DNA from: Litoditis marina
Taxonomy: Eukaryota; Nematoda; Chromadorea; Rhabditida; Rhabditidae
Length of the DNA stretch: 64,000 bases
Reading direction: 5' to 3'
NCBI GenBank assembly: GCA_964036275.1
Contig: CAXIWQ010000121.1
Location: 1-64,000, forward strand
Position 1 is the first letter of the stretch; each line of letters starts with the position of its first letter. This document shows positions 37,701-51,740 of this stretch, piece by piece. The notes beneath the pieces are model-generated. The model had not been told where the DNA came from and made no database searches. It saw only the letters and a list, made by a program, of their open reading frames with translations. The translations under genes and the position numbers were made by a program.

Positions 37701-40700
37701 ACGGCAAAGAGTCAATAACCGCGTTAATTTGTCTTTTGTGGCTGTGCGCCACAGAATATAGAGTCGTATTAGGTTTTCGTAGCTGGGAGCAACAGACTTG
37801 ATAGCCGTATGAATTTTTTTCTGTAGCTGCAAGGCAAAGAGGTAATAACCGCGTTAATTTGTCTTTTGTGGCTGTGCGCCACAGAATAGATTGTCGTATC
37901 AGGTTTTTGTAGCTGGGAGCAACAGACTTGATAGCCGTATGAACTTTTTTCTGTAGCTGCAAGACAAAGAGGTAATAACCGCGTTAATTTGTCTTTTGTG
38001 GCTGTGCGCCATAGGATATAAAGTCGTATTAGGTTTTTGTAGCCATGAGCAACAGACTTGATAGCCGTATAAACTTTTTTCTGTAGCTGCAAGGCAAAGA
38101 GTCGATAACCGCGTTATATCGTGTTTTGTGGCTGTGTGCCACAGAATAGATAGTTGTATTGGGTTTTTCTAGCTGGGAGCAACATACTTGATAGCCATAT
38201 AAACTTTTTTCTGTAGCTGCACGGCAAAGAGTCAATAACCGCGTTAATTTGTCTTTTGTGGCTGTGCGCCACAGAATATAAAGTCGTATTAGGTTTTTGT
38301 AGCTGGGAGCAACAGACTTGATAGCCGTATAAACTTTTTTTCTGTAGCTGCAAGGCAAAGAGGTAATAACCGCGTTAATTTGTCTTTTGTGGCTGTGCGC
38401 CACAGAATATAAAGTCGTATTAGGTTTTTGTAGCTGGGAGCAACAGATTTGATAGCCGTATGAAATGTTCTCTGTAACTGCAAGGCAAAGAGTCAATAAC
38501 CGCGTTAATTTGTATTTTGTGGCTGTGCGCCACAGAATATAAAGTCGTATTATGTTTTTGTAGTTGGAAGCAACAGACTTGATAGCCGTATGATTTTTTT
38601 TTGTAGCTGCAAGTCAAAATGTCAATAACCGCGTTAATTCGTCTTTGTGGCTGTGCGCCACAGAATAGATTGTCGTATTAGGTTTTTGTAGCTGGGAGCA
38701 ACAGATTTGATAGCCGTATGAAATGTTCTCTGTAACTGCGAGGCAAAGAGTCAATAACCGCGTTAATTCGTCTTTTGTGGCTGTGCGCCATAGGATATAA
38801 AGTCGTATTAGGTTTTTGTAGCCATGAGCAACAGACTTGATAGCCGTATAAACTTTTTTCTGTAGCTGCAAGCCAACAAGTCGATAACCGCGATAATTTG
38901 TATTTTGTGGCTGTGCGCCACAGAATAGATTGTCGTATTAGGTTTTTGTAGCTGGGAGCAACAGATTTGATAGCCGTATGAACTGTTCTCTGTAGCTGCA
39001 AGGCAAAGAATCGATAACCGCGTCAATTCGTATTTTGTGGCTGTGCGCCACAGAATAGATAGTCGTATTAGGTTTTTGTAGCTGGGAGCAACATACTTGG
39101 TAGCCGTATAACCTTTTTCCTGTAGCTGCACGGCAAAGAGTCAATAACCGCGTTAATTTGTCTTTTGTGGCTGTGCGCCACAGAATAGATTGTCGTATTA
39201 GGTTTTTGTAGCTGGGAGCAACAGATTTGATAGCCGTATGAAATATTCTCTGTAACTGCGAGGCAAAGAGTCAATAACCGCGTTAATTCGTCTTTTGTGG
39301 CTGTGCGCCACAGAATATATAGTCGTATTAGGTTTTTGTAGCTGGGAGCAACAGACTTGATAGCCGTATGAACTGTTCTCTGTAGCTGCAAGGCAAAGAG
39401 TCGATAACCGCGTTAATTCGTATTTTGTGGCTGTGCGCCACAGAATAGATAGTCGTATTAGGTTTTTTTAGCTGGGAGCAACATACTTGATAGCCGTATA
39501 ACCTTTTTCCTGTAGCTGCACGACAAAGAGTCAATAACCGCGTTAATTTGTCTTTTGTGGCTGTGCGCCACAGAATATAGAGTCGTATTAGGTTTTCGTA
39601 GCTGGGAGCAACAGACTTGATAGCCGTATGAATTTTTTTCTGTAGCTGCAAGGCAAAGAGGTAATAACAGCGTTAATTTGTCTTTTGTGGCTGTGCGCCA
39701 CAGAATAGATTGTCGTATCAGGTTTTTGTAGCTGGGAGCAACAGACTTGATAGCCGTATGAACTTTTCTCTGTAGCTGCAAGCCAACAAGTCGATAACCG
39801 CGATAATTCGTATTTTGTGGCTGTGCGCCACAGAATAGATTGTCGTATTAGGTTTTTGTAGCTGGGAGCAACAGATTTGATAGCCGTATGAACTGTTCTC
39901 TGTAGCTGCAAGGCAAAGAGTCGATAACCGCGTTAATTCGTATTTTGTGGCTGTGCGCCACAGAATAGATAGTCGTATTAGGTTTTTGTAGCTGGGAGCA
40001 ACATATTTGATAGCCGTATAACCTTTTTCGTGTAGCTGCACGGCAAAGAGTCAATAACCGCGTTAATTTGTCTTTTGTGGCTGTGCGCCACAGAATATAA
40101 AGTCGTATTAGGTTTTTGTAGCTGGGAGCAACAGACTTGATAGCCGTATGAACTTTTCTCGGTAGCTGCAAGCCAACAAGTCGATAACCGCGATAATTTG
40201 TATTTTGTGGCTGTGCGCCACAGAATAGATTGTCGTATTAGGTTTTTGTAGCTGGGAGCAACAAATTTGATAGCCGTATGAACTGTTCTCTGTAGCTGCA
40301 AGGCAAAGAATCGATAACCGCGTCAATTCGTATTTTGTGGCTGTGCGCCACAGAATAGATAGTCGTATTAGGTTTTTGTAGCTGGGAGCAACAGATTTGA
40401 TAGCCGTATGAAATATTCTCTGTAACTGCGAGGCAAAGAGTCAATAACCGCGTTAATTCGTCTTTTGTGGCTGTGCACCACAGAATATATAGTCGTATTA
40501 GGTTTTTGTAGCTGGGAGCAACAGACTTGATAGCCGTATGAACTGTTCTCTGTAGCTGCAAGGCAAAGAGTCGATAACCGCGTTAATTCGTATTTTGTGG
40601 CTGTGCGCCACAGAATAGATAGTCGTATTAGGTTTTTTTAGCTGGGAGCAACATACTTGATAGCCGTATAACCTTTTTCCTGTAGCTGCACGGCAAAGAG

Positions 40701-40930
40701 TCAATAACCGCGTTAATTTGTCTTTTGTGGCTGTGCGCCACAGAATATAGAGTCGTATTAGGTTTTCGTAGCTGGGAGCAACAGACTTGATAGCCGTATG
40801 AATTTTTTTCTGTAGCTGCAAGGCAAAGAGGTAATAACCGCGTTAATTTGTCTTTTGTGGCTGTGCGCCACAGAATAGATTGTCGTATCAGGTTTTTGTA
40901 GCTGGGAGCAACAGACTTGATAGCCGTATG
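34751..40930 (+). repeat. 24-monomer HOR, two copies (3119-3121 bp)
   Basis: Copy 1 is about 34,750-37,870 and copy 2 about 37,870-40,930. AAGACAAAGAGG marks both starts (near 34,840 and 37,961). Copy 2 lacks one monomer after the landmark at 40,336, so the offset changes from 3119 to 2989 bp. Each copy holds a nested 10-monomer duplication (about 35,740-36,570 and 37,040-37,870, offset 1300 bp). It is tagged by AAAGAATCGATAACC near 35,886, 37,186, 39,005 and 40,305. The monomer type with GTATTATGTTTTTGTAGTTG first appears near 35,428. Confidence 0.83.
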
Positions 40931-43900
40931 AACTTTTCTCTGTAGCTGCAAGCCAACAAGTCGATAACCGCGATAATTCGTATTTTGTGGCTGTGCGCCA
41001 CAGAATAGATTGTCGTATTAGGTTTTTGTAGCTGGGAGCAACAGATTTGATAGCCGTATGAACTGTTCTCTGTAGCTGCAAGGCAAAGAGTCGATAACCG
41101 CGTTAATTCGTATTTTGTGGCTGTGCGCCACAGAATAGATAGTCGTATTAGGTTTTTGTAGCTGGGAGCAACATATTTGATAGCCGTATAACCTTTTTCG
41201 TGTAGCTGCACGGCAAAGAGTCAATAACCGAGTTAATTTGTCTTTTGTGGCTGTGCGCCACAGAATATAAAGTCGTATTAGGTTTTTGTAGCTGGGAGCA
41301 ACAGACTTGATAGCCGTATGAACTTTTTTCTGTAGCTGCAAGGCAAAGAGGTAATAACCGCGTTAATTTGTCTTTTGTGGCTGTGCGCCACAGAATAGAT
41401 TGTCGTATCAGGTTTTTGTAGCTGGGAGCAACAGACTTGATAGCCGTATGAACTTTTTTCTGTAGCTGCAAGGCAAAGAGGTAATAACCGCGTTAATTTG
41501 TCTTTTGTGGCTGTGCGCCATAGGATATAAAGTCGTATTAGGTTTTTGTAGCCATGAGCAACAGACTTGATAGCCGTATAAACTTTTTTCTGTAGCTGCA
41601 AGGCAAAGAGTCGATAACCGCGTTATATCGTATTTTGTGGCTGTGTGCCACAGAATAGATAGTTGTATTGGGTTTTTCTAGCTGGGAGCAACATACTTGA
41701 TAGCCATATAAACTTTTTTCTGTAGCTGCACGGCAAAGAGTCAATAACCGCGTTAATTTGTCTTTTGTGGCTGTGCGCCACAGAATATAAAGTCGTATTA
41801 GGTTTTTGTAGCTGGGAGCAACAGACTTGATAGCCGTATAAACTTTTTTTCTGTAGCTGCAAGGCAAAGAGATAATAACCGCGTTAATTTGTCTTTTGTG
41901 GCTGTGCGCCACAGAATATAAAGTCGTATTAGGTTTTTGTAGCTGGGAGCAACAGACTTGATGGCCGTATGAACTTTTTTCTGTAGCTGCAAGGCAAAGA
42001 AGTAATAACCGCGTTAATTTGTCTTTTGTGGCTGTGCGCCACAGAATATATTGTCGTATCAGGTTTTTGTAGCTGGGAGCAACAGACTTGATAGCCGTAT
42101 GAACTTTTTTCTGTAGCTGCAAGGCAAAGAGGTAATAACCGCGTTAATTTGTCTTTTGTGGCTGTGCGCCACAGGATATAAAGTCGTATTAGGTTTTTGT
42201 AGCCATGAGCAACAGACTTGATAGCCGTATAAACTTTTTTTCTGTAGCTGCAAGGCAAAGAGGTAATAACCGCGTTAATTTGTCTTTTGTGGCTGTGCGC
42301 CACAGAATATAAAGTCGTATTAGGTTTTTGTAGCTGGGAGCAACAGATTTGATAGCCGTATGAAATGTTCTCTGTAACTGCAAGGCAAAGAGTCAATAAC
42401 CGCGTTAATTTGTATTTTGTGGCTGTGCGCCACAGAATATAAAGTCGTATTATGTTTTTGTAGTTGGAAGCAACAGACTTGATAGCCGTATGATTTTTTT
42501 TTGTAGCTGCAAGTCAAAATGTCAATAACCGCGTTAATTCGTCTTTGTGGCTGTGCGCCACAGAATAGATTGTCGTATTAGGTTTTTGTAGCTGGGAGCA
42601 ACAGATTTGATAGCCGTATGAAATGTTCTCTGTAACTGCGAGGCAAAGAGTCAATAACCGCGTTAATTTGTCTTTTGTGGCTGTGCGCCACAGAATATAA
42701 AGTCGTATTAGGTTTTTGTAGCTGGGAGCAACAGACTTGATGGCCGTATGAACTTTTTTCTGTAGCTGCAAGGCAAAGAAGTAATAACCGCGTTAATTTG
42801 TCTTTTGTGGCTGTGCGCCACAGAATATAAAGTCGTATTAGGTTTTTGTAGCTGGGAGCAACAGACTTGATGGCCGTATGAACTTTTTTCTGTAGCTGCA
42901 AGGCAAAGAAGTAATAACCGCGTTAATTTGTCTTTTGTGGCTGTGCGCCACAGAATATATTGTCGTATCAGGTTTTTGTAGCTGGGAGCAACAGACTTGA
43001 TAGCCGTATGAACTTTTTTCTGTAGCTGCAAGGCAAAGAGGTAATAACCGCGTTAATTTGTCTTTTGTGGCTGTGCGCCACAGGATATAAAGTCGTATTA
43101 GGTTTTTGTAGCCATGAGCAACAGACTTGATAGCCGTATGATTTTTTTTCGTAGCTGCAAGTCAAAATGTCAATAACCGCGTTAATTCGTCTTTGTGGCT
43201 GTGCGCCACAGAATAGATTGTCGTATTAGGTTTTTGTAGCTGGGAGCAACAGATTTGATAGCCGTATGAAATGTTCTCTGTAACTGCGAGGCAAAGAGTC
43301 AATAACCGCGTTAATTTGTCTTTTGTGGCTGTGCGCCACAGAATATAAAGTCGTATTAGGTTTTTGTAGCTGGGAGCAACAGACTTGATGGCCGTATGAA
43401 CTTTTTTCTGTAGCTGCAAGGCAAAGAAGTAATAACCGCGTTAATTTGTCTTTTGTGGCTGTGCGCCACAGAATATATTGTCGTATCAGGTTTTTGTAGC
43501 TGGGAGCAACAGACTTGATAGCCGTATGAACTTTTTTCTGTAGCTGCAAGGCAAAGAGGTAATAACCGCGTTAATTTGTCTTTTGTGGCTGTGCGCCACA
43601 GGATATAAAGTCGTATTAGGTTTTTGTAGCCATGAGCAACAGACTTGATAGCCGTATAAACTTTTTTTCTGTAGCTGCAAGGCAAAGAGGTAATAACCGC
43701 GTTAATTTGTCTTTTGTGGCTGTGCGCCACAGAATATAAAGTCGTATTAGGTTTTTGTAGCTGGGAGCAACAGATTTGATAGCCGTATGAAATGTTCTCT
43801 GTAACTGCAAGGCAAAGAGTCAATAACCGCGTTAATTTGTATTTTGTGGCTGTGCGCCACAGAATATAAAGTCGTATTATGTTTTTGTAGTTGGAAGCAA

Positions 43901-46900
43901 CAGACTTGATAGCCGTATGATTTTTTTTTTGTAGCTGCAAGTCAAAATGTCAATAACCGCGTTAATTCGTCTTTGTGGCTGTGCGCCACAGAATAGATTG
44001 TCGTATTAGGTTTTTGTAGCTGGGAGCAACAGATTTGATAGCCGTATGAAATGTTCTCTGTAACTGCGAGGCAAAGAGTCAATAACCGCGTTAATTTGTC
44101 TTTTGTGGCTGTGCGCCACAGAATATAAAGTCGTATTAGGTTTTTGTAGCTGGGAGCAACAGACTTGATGGCCGTATGAACTTTTTTCTGTAGCTGCAAG
44201 GCAAAGAAGTAATAACCGCGTTAATTTGTCTTTTGTGGCTGTGCGCCACAGAATATATTGTCGTATCAGGTTTTTGTAGCTGGGAGCAACAGACTTGATA
44301 GCCGTATGAATTTTTTTCTGTAGCTGCAAGGCAAAGAGGTAATAACCGCGTTAATTTGTCTTTTGTGGCTGTGCGCCACAGGATATAAAGTCGTATTAGG
44401 TTTTTGTAGCCATGAGCAACAGACTTGATAGCCGTATGATTTTTTTTTGTAGCTGCAAGTCAAAATGTCAATAACCGCGTTAATTCGTCTTTGTGGCTGT
44501 GCGCCACAGAATAGATTGTCGTATTAGGTTTTTGTAGCTGGGAGCAACAGATTTGATAGCCGTATGAAATGTTCTCTGTAACTGCGAGGCAAAGAGTCAA
44601 TAACCGCGTTAATTTGTCTTTTGTGGCTGTGCGCCACAGAATATAAAGTCATATTAGGTTTTTGTAGCTGGGAGCAACAGACTTGATGGCCGTATGAACT
44701 TTTTTCTGTAGCTGCAAGGCAAAGAAGTAATAACCGCGTTAATTTGTCTTTTGTGGCTGTGCGCCACAGAATATATTGTCGTATCAGGTTTTTGTAGCTG
44801 GGAGCAACAGACTTGATAGCCGTATGAACTTTTTTCTGTAGCTGCAAGGCAAAGAGGTAATAACCGCGTTAATTTGTCTTTTGTGGCTGTGCGCCACAGG
44901 ATATAAAGTCGTATTAGGTTTTTGTAGCCATGAGCAACAGACTTGATAGCCGTATAAACTTTTTTTCTGTAGCTGCAAGGCAAAGAGGTAATAACCGCGT
45001 TAATTTGTCTTTTGTGGCTGTGCGCCACAGAATATAAAGTCGTATTAGGTTTTTGTAGCTGGGAGCAACAGATTTGATAGCCGTATGAAATGTTCTCTGT
45101 AACTGCAAGGCAAAGAGTCAATAACCGCGTTAATTTGTATTTTGTGGCTGTGCGCCACAGAATATAAAGTCGCATTATGTTTTTGTAGTTGGAAGCAACA
45201 GACTTGATAGCCGTATGATTTTTTTTTGTAGCTGCAAGTCAAAATGTCAATAACCGCGTTAATTCGTCTTTGTGGCTGTGCGCCACAGAATAGATTGTCG
45301 TATTAGGTTTTTGTAGCTGGGAGCAACAGATTTGATAGCCGTATGAAATGTTCTCTGTAACTGCGAGGCAAAGAGTCAATAACCGCGTTAATTTGTCTTT
45401 TGTGGCTGTGCGCCACAGAATATAAAGTCGTATTAGGTTTTTGTAGCTGGGAGCAACAGACTTGATAGCCGTATGAACTTTTCTCTGTAGCTGCAAGCCA
45501 ACAAGTCGATAACCGCGATATTTCGTGTTTTGTGGCTGTGCGCCACAGAATAGATTGTCGTATTAGGTTTTTGTAGCTGGGAGCGACAGATTTGATAGCC
45601 GTATGAACTGTTCTCTGTAGCTGCAAGGCAAAGAGTCGATAACCGCGGTAATTCGTATTTTGTGGCTGTGCGCCACAGAATAGATAGTCGTATCAGGTTT
45701 TTGTAGCTGGGAGCAACATACTTGATAGCCGTATAACCTTTTTCCTGTAACTGCACGGCAAAGAGTCAATAACCGCGTTAATTTGTCTTTTGTGGCTGTG
45801 CGCCACAGAATATAAAGTCGTATTAGGTTTTTGTAGCTGGGAGCAACAGACTTGATAGCCGTATGAACTTTTTTCTGTAGCTGCAAGGCAAAGAGGTAAT
45901 AACCGCGTTAATTTGTCTTTTGTGGCTGTGCGCCACAGGATATAAAGTCGTATTAGGTTTTTGTAGCCATGAGCAACCGACTTGATAGCCGTATAAACTT
46001 TTTTTCTGTAGCTGCAAGGCAAAGAGGTAATAACCGCGTTAATTTGTCTTTTGTGGCTGTGCGCCACAGAATATAAAGTCGTATTAGGTTTTTGTAGCTG
46101 GGAGCAACAGATTTGATAGCCGTATGAAATGTTCTCTGTAACTGCAAGGCAAAGATTCAATAACCGCGTTAATTTGTATTTTGTGGCTGTGCGCCACAGA
46201 ATACAAAGTCGTATTATGTTTTTGTAGTTGGAAGCAACAGACTTGATAGCTGTATGATTTTTTTTTTGTAGCTGCAAGTCAAAATGTCAATAACCGCGTT
46301 AATTCGTCTTTGTGGCTGTGCGCCACAGAATAGATTGTCGTATTAGGTTTTTGTAGCTGGGAGCAACAGATTTGATAGCCGTATGAAATGTTCTCTGTAA
46401 CTGCGAGGCAAAGAGTCAATAACCGCGTTAATTCGTCTTTTGTGGCTGTGCGCCACAGAATATATAGTCGTATTAGGTTTTTGTAGCTGGGAGCAACAGA
46501 CTTGATAGCCGTATGAACTTTTCTCTGTAGCTGCAAGCCAACAAGTCGATAACCGCGATAATTTGTATTTTGTGGCTGTGCGCCACAGAATAGATTGTCG
46601 TATTAGGTTTTTGTAGCTGGGAGCAACAGATTTGATAGCCGTATGAACTGTTCTCTGTAGCTGCAAGGCAAAGAGTCGATAACCGCGTCAATTCGTATTT
46701 TGTGGCTGTGCGCCACAGAATAGATAGTCGTATTAGGTTTTTGTAGCTGGGAGCAACATACTTGGTAGCCGTATAACCTTTTTCCTGTAGCTGCACGGCA
46801 AAGAGTCAATAACCGCGTTAATTTGTCTTTTGTGGCTGTGCGCCACAGAATATAAAGTCGTATTAGGTTTTTGTAGCTGGGAGCAACAGACTTGATGGCC

Positions 46901-47090
46901 GTATGAACTTTTTTCTGTAGCTGCAAGGCAAAGAAGTAATAACCGCGTTAATTTGTCTTTTGTGGCTGTGCGCCACAGAATAGATTGTCGTATCAGGTTT
47001 TTGTAGCTGGGAGCAACAGACTTGATAGCCGTATGAACTTTTCTCTGTAGCTGCAAGCCAACAAGTCGATAACCGCGATATTTCGTGTTT
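40931..47090 (+). repeat. Short-period HOR domain (4-, 5-, 6- and 10-mers)
   Basis: Recurring 128 bp type monomers start near 42,514, 43,162, 43,942, 44,460, 45,239 and 46,279, giving spacings of about 648, 780, 518, 779 and 1040 bp (5, 6, 4, 6 and 8 monomers). A 10-mer match links 43,226-44,500 with 44,524-45,800 (offset 1298 bp). 41,510-42,000 matches 38,000-38,490 (offset 3509 bp). The CCATAGG form of the landmark variant is last seen near 41,517. From 42,171 rightward the same monomer type carries the intact form CCACAGG. The marker TTGATGGCCGTATG is common here. No gene found. Confidence 0.75.
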
Positions 47091-47342
47091 TGTGGCTGTG
47101 CGCCACAGAATAGATTGTCGTATTAGGTTTTTGTAGCTGGGAGCAACAGATTTGATAGCCGTATAAACTGTTCTTTGTAGCTGCAAGGCAAAGAGTCGAT
47201 AACCGCGTTAATTCGTATTTTGTGGCTGTGCGCCACATAATAGATAGTCGTATCAGGTTTTTGTAGCTGGGAGCAACCTACTTGATAGCCGTATAACCTT
47301 TTTCCTGTAGCTGCACGGCAAAGAGGTCAATAACCGCGTTAA

Positions 47343-48122
47343 TTTGTCTTTTGTGGCTGTGCGCCACAGAATATAAAGTCGTATTAGGTTTTTGTAGCTG
47401 GGAGCAACAGACTTGATAGCCGTATGAACTTTTTTCTGTAGCTGCAAGGCAAAGAGGTAATAACCGCGTTAATTTGTCTTTTGTGGCTGTGCGCCACAGA
47501 ATAGATAGTCGTATCAGGTTTTTGTAGCTGGGAGCAACAGACTTGATAGCCGTATGAACTTTTTTCTGTAGCTGCAAGGCAAAGAGGTAATAACCGCGTT
47601 AATTCGTATTTTGTGGCTGTGCGCCACAGGATATAAAGTCGTATTAGGTTTTTGTAGCCATGAGCAACAGATTTGATAGCCGTATGAAATGTTCTCTGTA
47701 ACTACAAGGCAAAGAGTCAATAGCCGCGTTAATTTGTCTTTTGTGGCTGTGCGCCACAGAATATAAAGTCGTATTAGGTTTTTGTAGCTGGGAGCAACAG
47801 ACTTGATAGCCGTATGAACTTTTTTCTGTAGCTGCAAGGCAAAGAGGTAATAACCGCGTTAATTTGTCTTTTGTGGCTGTGCGCCACAGAATAGATAGTC
47901 GTATCAGGTTTTTGTAGCTGGGAGCAACAGACTTGATAGCCGTATGAACTTTTTTCTGTAGCTGCAAGGCAAAGAGGTAATAACCGCGTTAATTCGTATT
48001 TTGTGGCTGTGCGCCACAGGATATAAAGTCGTATTAGGTTTTTGTAGCCATGAGCAACAGATTTGATAGCCGTATGAAATGTTCTCTGTAACTACAAGGC
48101 AAAGAGTCAATAGCCGCGTTAA
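47343..48122 (+). repeat. 3-mer tandem duplication unique to super-HOR copy 1
   Basis: Landmarks 47,352/47,482/47,612 and 47,742/47,872/48,002 have the same variants in the same order (offset 390 bp). They include AACTACAAGG with CAATAGCCGCG at about 47,700 and 48,091. The matching part of super-HOR copy 2 (landmarks 52,150/52,280/52,410) has only one unit. The duplication, or the loss in copy 2, therefore occurred after the 4.4 kb copies formed. Confidence 0.8.
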
Positions 48123-51100
48123 TTTGTATTTTGTGGCTGTGCGCCACAGAATATAAAGTCGTATTAGGTTTTTGTAGCTGGGAGCAACAGACTTGATAGC
48201 CGTATGAACTTTTTTCTGTAGCTGCAAGGCAAAGAGGTAATAACCGCGTTAATTTGTCTTTTGTGGCTGTGCGCCACAGAATATAAAGTCGTATTAGGTT
48301 TTTGTAGCTGGGAGCAACAGACTTGATAGCCGTATAAAAATTTTTTTTGTAGCTGCAAGGCAAAGAGGTAATAACCGCGTTAATTTGTCTTTTGTGGCTG
48401 TGCGCCACAGAATATAAAGTCGTATTAGGTTTTTGTAGCTGGGAGCAACAGATTTGATAGCCGTATGAAATGTTCTCTGTAACTACAAGGCAAAGAGTCA
48501 ATAGCCGCGTTAATTTGTATTTTGTGGCTGTGCGCCACAGAATATAAAGTCGTATTATGTTTTTGTAGTTGGAAGCAACAGACTTGATAGCCGTATGATT
48601 TTTTTTTGTAGCTGCAAGTCAAAAGGTCAATAACCGCGTTAATTCGTCTTTGTGGCTGTGCGCCCCAGAATAGATTGTCGTATCAGGTTTTTGTAGCTGG
48701 GAGCAACAGACTTGATAGCCGTATGAACTTTTTTCTAAAGCTGCAAGGCAAAGAGGTAATAACCGCGTTAATTTGTCTTTTGTGGCTGTGCGCCACAGGA
48801 TATAAAGTCGTATTAGGTTTTTGTAGCCATGAGCAACAGACTTGATAGCCGTATAAACTTTTTTCTGTAGCTGCAAGGCAAAGAGTCGATAACCGCGTTA
48901 TATCGTATTTTGTGGCTGTGTGCCACAGAATAGATAGTTGTATTGGGTTTTTCTAGCTGGGAACAACATACTTGATAGCCATATAAACTTTTTTCTGTAG
49001 CTGCACGGCAAAGAGTCAATAACCGCGTTAATTTGTCTTTTGTGGCTGTGCGCCACAGAATAGATTGTCGTATTAGGTTTTTGTAGCTGGGAGCAACAGA
49101 TTTGATAGCCGTATGAACTGTTCTCTGTAGCTGCAAGGCAAAGAGTCGATAACCGCGTCAATTCGTATTTTGTGGCTGTGCGCCACAGAATAGATAGTCG
49201 TATTAGGTTTTTGTAGCTGGGAGCAACATACTTGGTAGCCGTATAACCTTTTTCCTGTAGCTGCACGGCAAAGAGTCAATAACCGCGTTAATTTGTCTTT
49301 TGTGGCTGTGCGCCACAGAATATAAAGTCGTATTAGGTTTTTGTAGCTTGGAGCAACAGACTTGATGGCCGTATGAACTTTTTTCTGTAGCTGCATGGCA
49401 AAGAAGTAATAACCGCGTTAATTTGTCTTTTGTGGCTGTGCGCCACAGAATAGATTGTCGTATCAGGTTTTTGTAGCTGGGAGCAACAGACTTGATAGCC
49501 GTATGAACTTTTCTCTGTAGCTGCAAGCCAACAAGTCGATAACCGCGATATTTCGTGTTTTGTGGCTGTGCGCCACAGAATAGATTGTCGTATTAGGTTT
49601 TTGTAGCTGGGAGCAACAGATTTGATAGCCGTATGAACTGTTCTCTGTAGCTGCAAGGCAAAGAGTCGATAACCGCGTTAATTCGTATTTTGTGGCTGTG
49701 CGCCACAGAATAGATAGTCGTATCAGGTTTTTGTAGCTGGGAGCAACATACTTGATAGCCGTATAACCTTTTTCCTGTAGCTGCACGGCAAAGAGTCAAT
49801 AACCGCGTTAATTTGTCTTTTGTGGCTGTGTGCCACAGAATATAAAGTCGTATTAGGTTTTTGTAGCTGGGAGCAACATACTTGATAGCCGTATGAACTT
49901 TTTCTGTAGCTGCAAGGCAAAGAGGTAATAACCGCGTTAATGTGTCTTTTGTGGCTGTGCGCCACAGAATAGATTGTCGTATCAGGTTTTTGTAGCTGGG
50001 AGCAACAGACTTGATAGCCGTATGAACTTTTTTCTGTAGCTGCAAGGCAAAGAGGTAATAACCGCGTTAATTTGTCTTTTGTGGCTGTGCGCCACAGAAT
50101 ATAAAGTCGTATTATGTTTTTGTAGTTGGAAGCAACAGACTTGATAGCCGTATGATTTTTTTTTGTAGCTGCAAGTCAAAAGGTCAATAACCGCGTTAAT
50201 TCGTCTTTGTGGCTGTGCGCCCCAGAATAGATTGTCGTATCAGGTTTTTGTAGCTGGGAGCAACAGACTTGATAGCCGTATGAACTTTTTTCTAAAGCTG
50301 CAAGGCAAAGAGGTAATAACCGCGTTAATTTGTCTTTTGTGGCTGTGCGCCACAGGATATAAAGTCGTATTAGGTTTTTGTAGCCATGAGCAACAGACTT
50401 GATAGCCGTATAAACTTTTTTCTGTAGCTGCAAGGCAAAGAGTCGATAACCGCGTTATATCGTATTTTGTGGCTGTGTGCCACAGAATAGATAGTTGTAT
50501 TGGGTTTTTCTAGCTGGGAACAACATACTTGATAGCCATATAAACTTTTTTCTGTAGCTGCACGGCAAAGAGTCAATAACCGCGTTAATTTGTCTTTTGT
50601 GGCTGTGCGCCACAGAATAGATTGTCGTATTAGGTTTTTGTAGCTGGGAGCAACAGATTTGATAGCCGTATGAACTGTTCTCTGTAGCTGCAAGGCAAAG
50701 AGTCGATAACCGCGTCAATTCGTATTTTGTGGCTGTGCGCCACAGAATAGATAGTCGTATTAGGTTTTTGTAGCTGGGAGCAACATACTTGGTAGCCGTA
50801 TAACCTTTTTCCTGTAGCTGCACGGCAAAGAGTCAATAACCGCGTTAATTTGTCTTTTGTGGCTGTGCGCCACAGAATATAAAGTCGTATTAGGTTTTTG
50901 TAGCTTGGAGCAACAGACTTGATGGCCGTATGAACTTTTTTCTGTAGCTGCATGGCAAAGAAGTAATAACCGCGTTAATTTGTCTTTTGTGGCTGTGCGC
51001 CACAGAATAGATTGTCGTATCAGGTTTTTGTAGCTGGGAGCAACAGACTTGATAGCCGTATGAACTTTTCTCTGTAGCTGCAAGCCAACAAGTCGATAAC

Positions 51101-51725
51101 CGCGATATTTCGTGTTTTGTGGCTGTGCGCCACAGAATAGATTGTCGTATTAGGTTTTTGTAGCTGGGAGCAACAGATTTGATAGCCGTATGAACTGTTC
51201 TCTGTAGCTGCAAGGCAAAGAGTCGATAACCGCGTTAATTCGTATTTTGTGGCTGTGCGCCACAGAATAGATTGTCGTATCAGGTTTTTGTAGCTGGGAG
51301 CAACATACTTGATAGCCGTATAACCTTTTTCCTGTAGCTGCACGGCAAAGAGTCAATAACCGCGTTAATTTGTCTTTTGTGGCTGTGTGCCACAGAATAT
51401 AAAGTCGTATTAGGTTTTTGTAGCTGGGAGCAACATACTTGATAGCCGTATGAACTTTTTCTGTAGCTGCAAGGCAAAGAGGTAATAACCGCGTTAATTT
51501 GTCTTTTGTGGCTGTGCGCCACAGAATAGATTGTCGTATCAGGTTTTTGTAGCTGGGAGCAACAGACTTGATAGCCGTATGAACTTTTTTCTGTAGCTGC
51601 AAGGCAAAGAGGTAATAACCGCGTTAATTCGTATTTTGTGGCTGTGCGCCACAGGATATAAAGTCGTATTAGGTTTTTGTAGCCATGAGCAACAGACTTG
51701 ATAGCCGTATAAACTTTTTTCTGTA

Positions 51726-51740
51726 GCTGCAGAGTCGATA
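51726..51740 (+). other. 7 bp deletion marker (first copy)
   Basis: GTAGCTGCAGAGTCG stands where the usual monomer reads GTAGCTGCA, then AGGCAAA, then GAGTCG, so seven bases are missing. The landmark interval drops to 123 bp. An identical deletion occurs 4408 bp downstream, so it was present before the super-HOR was duplicated. Confidence 0.85.
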
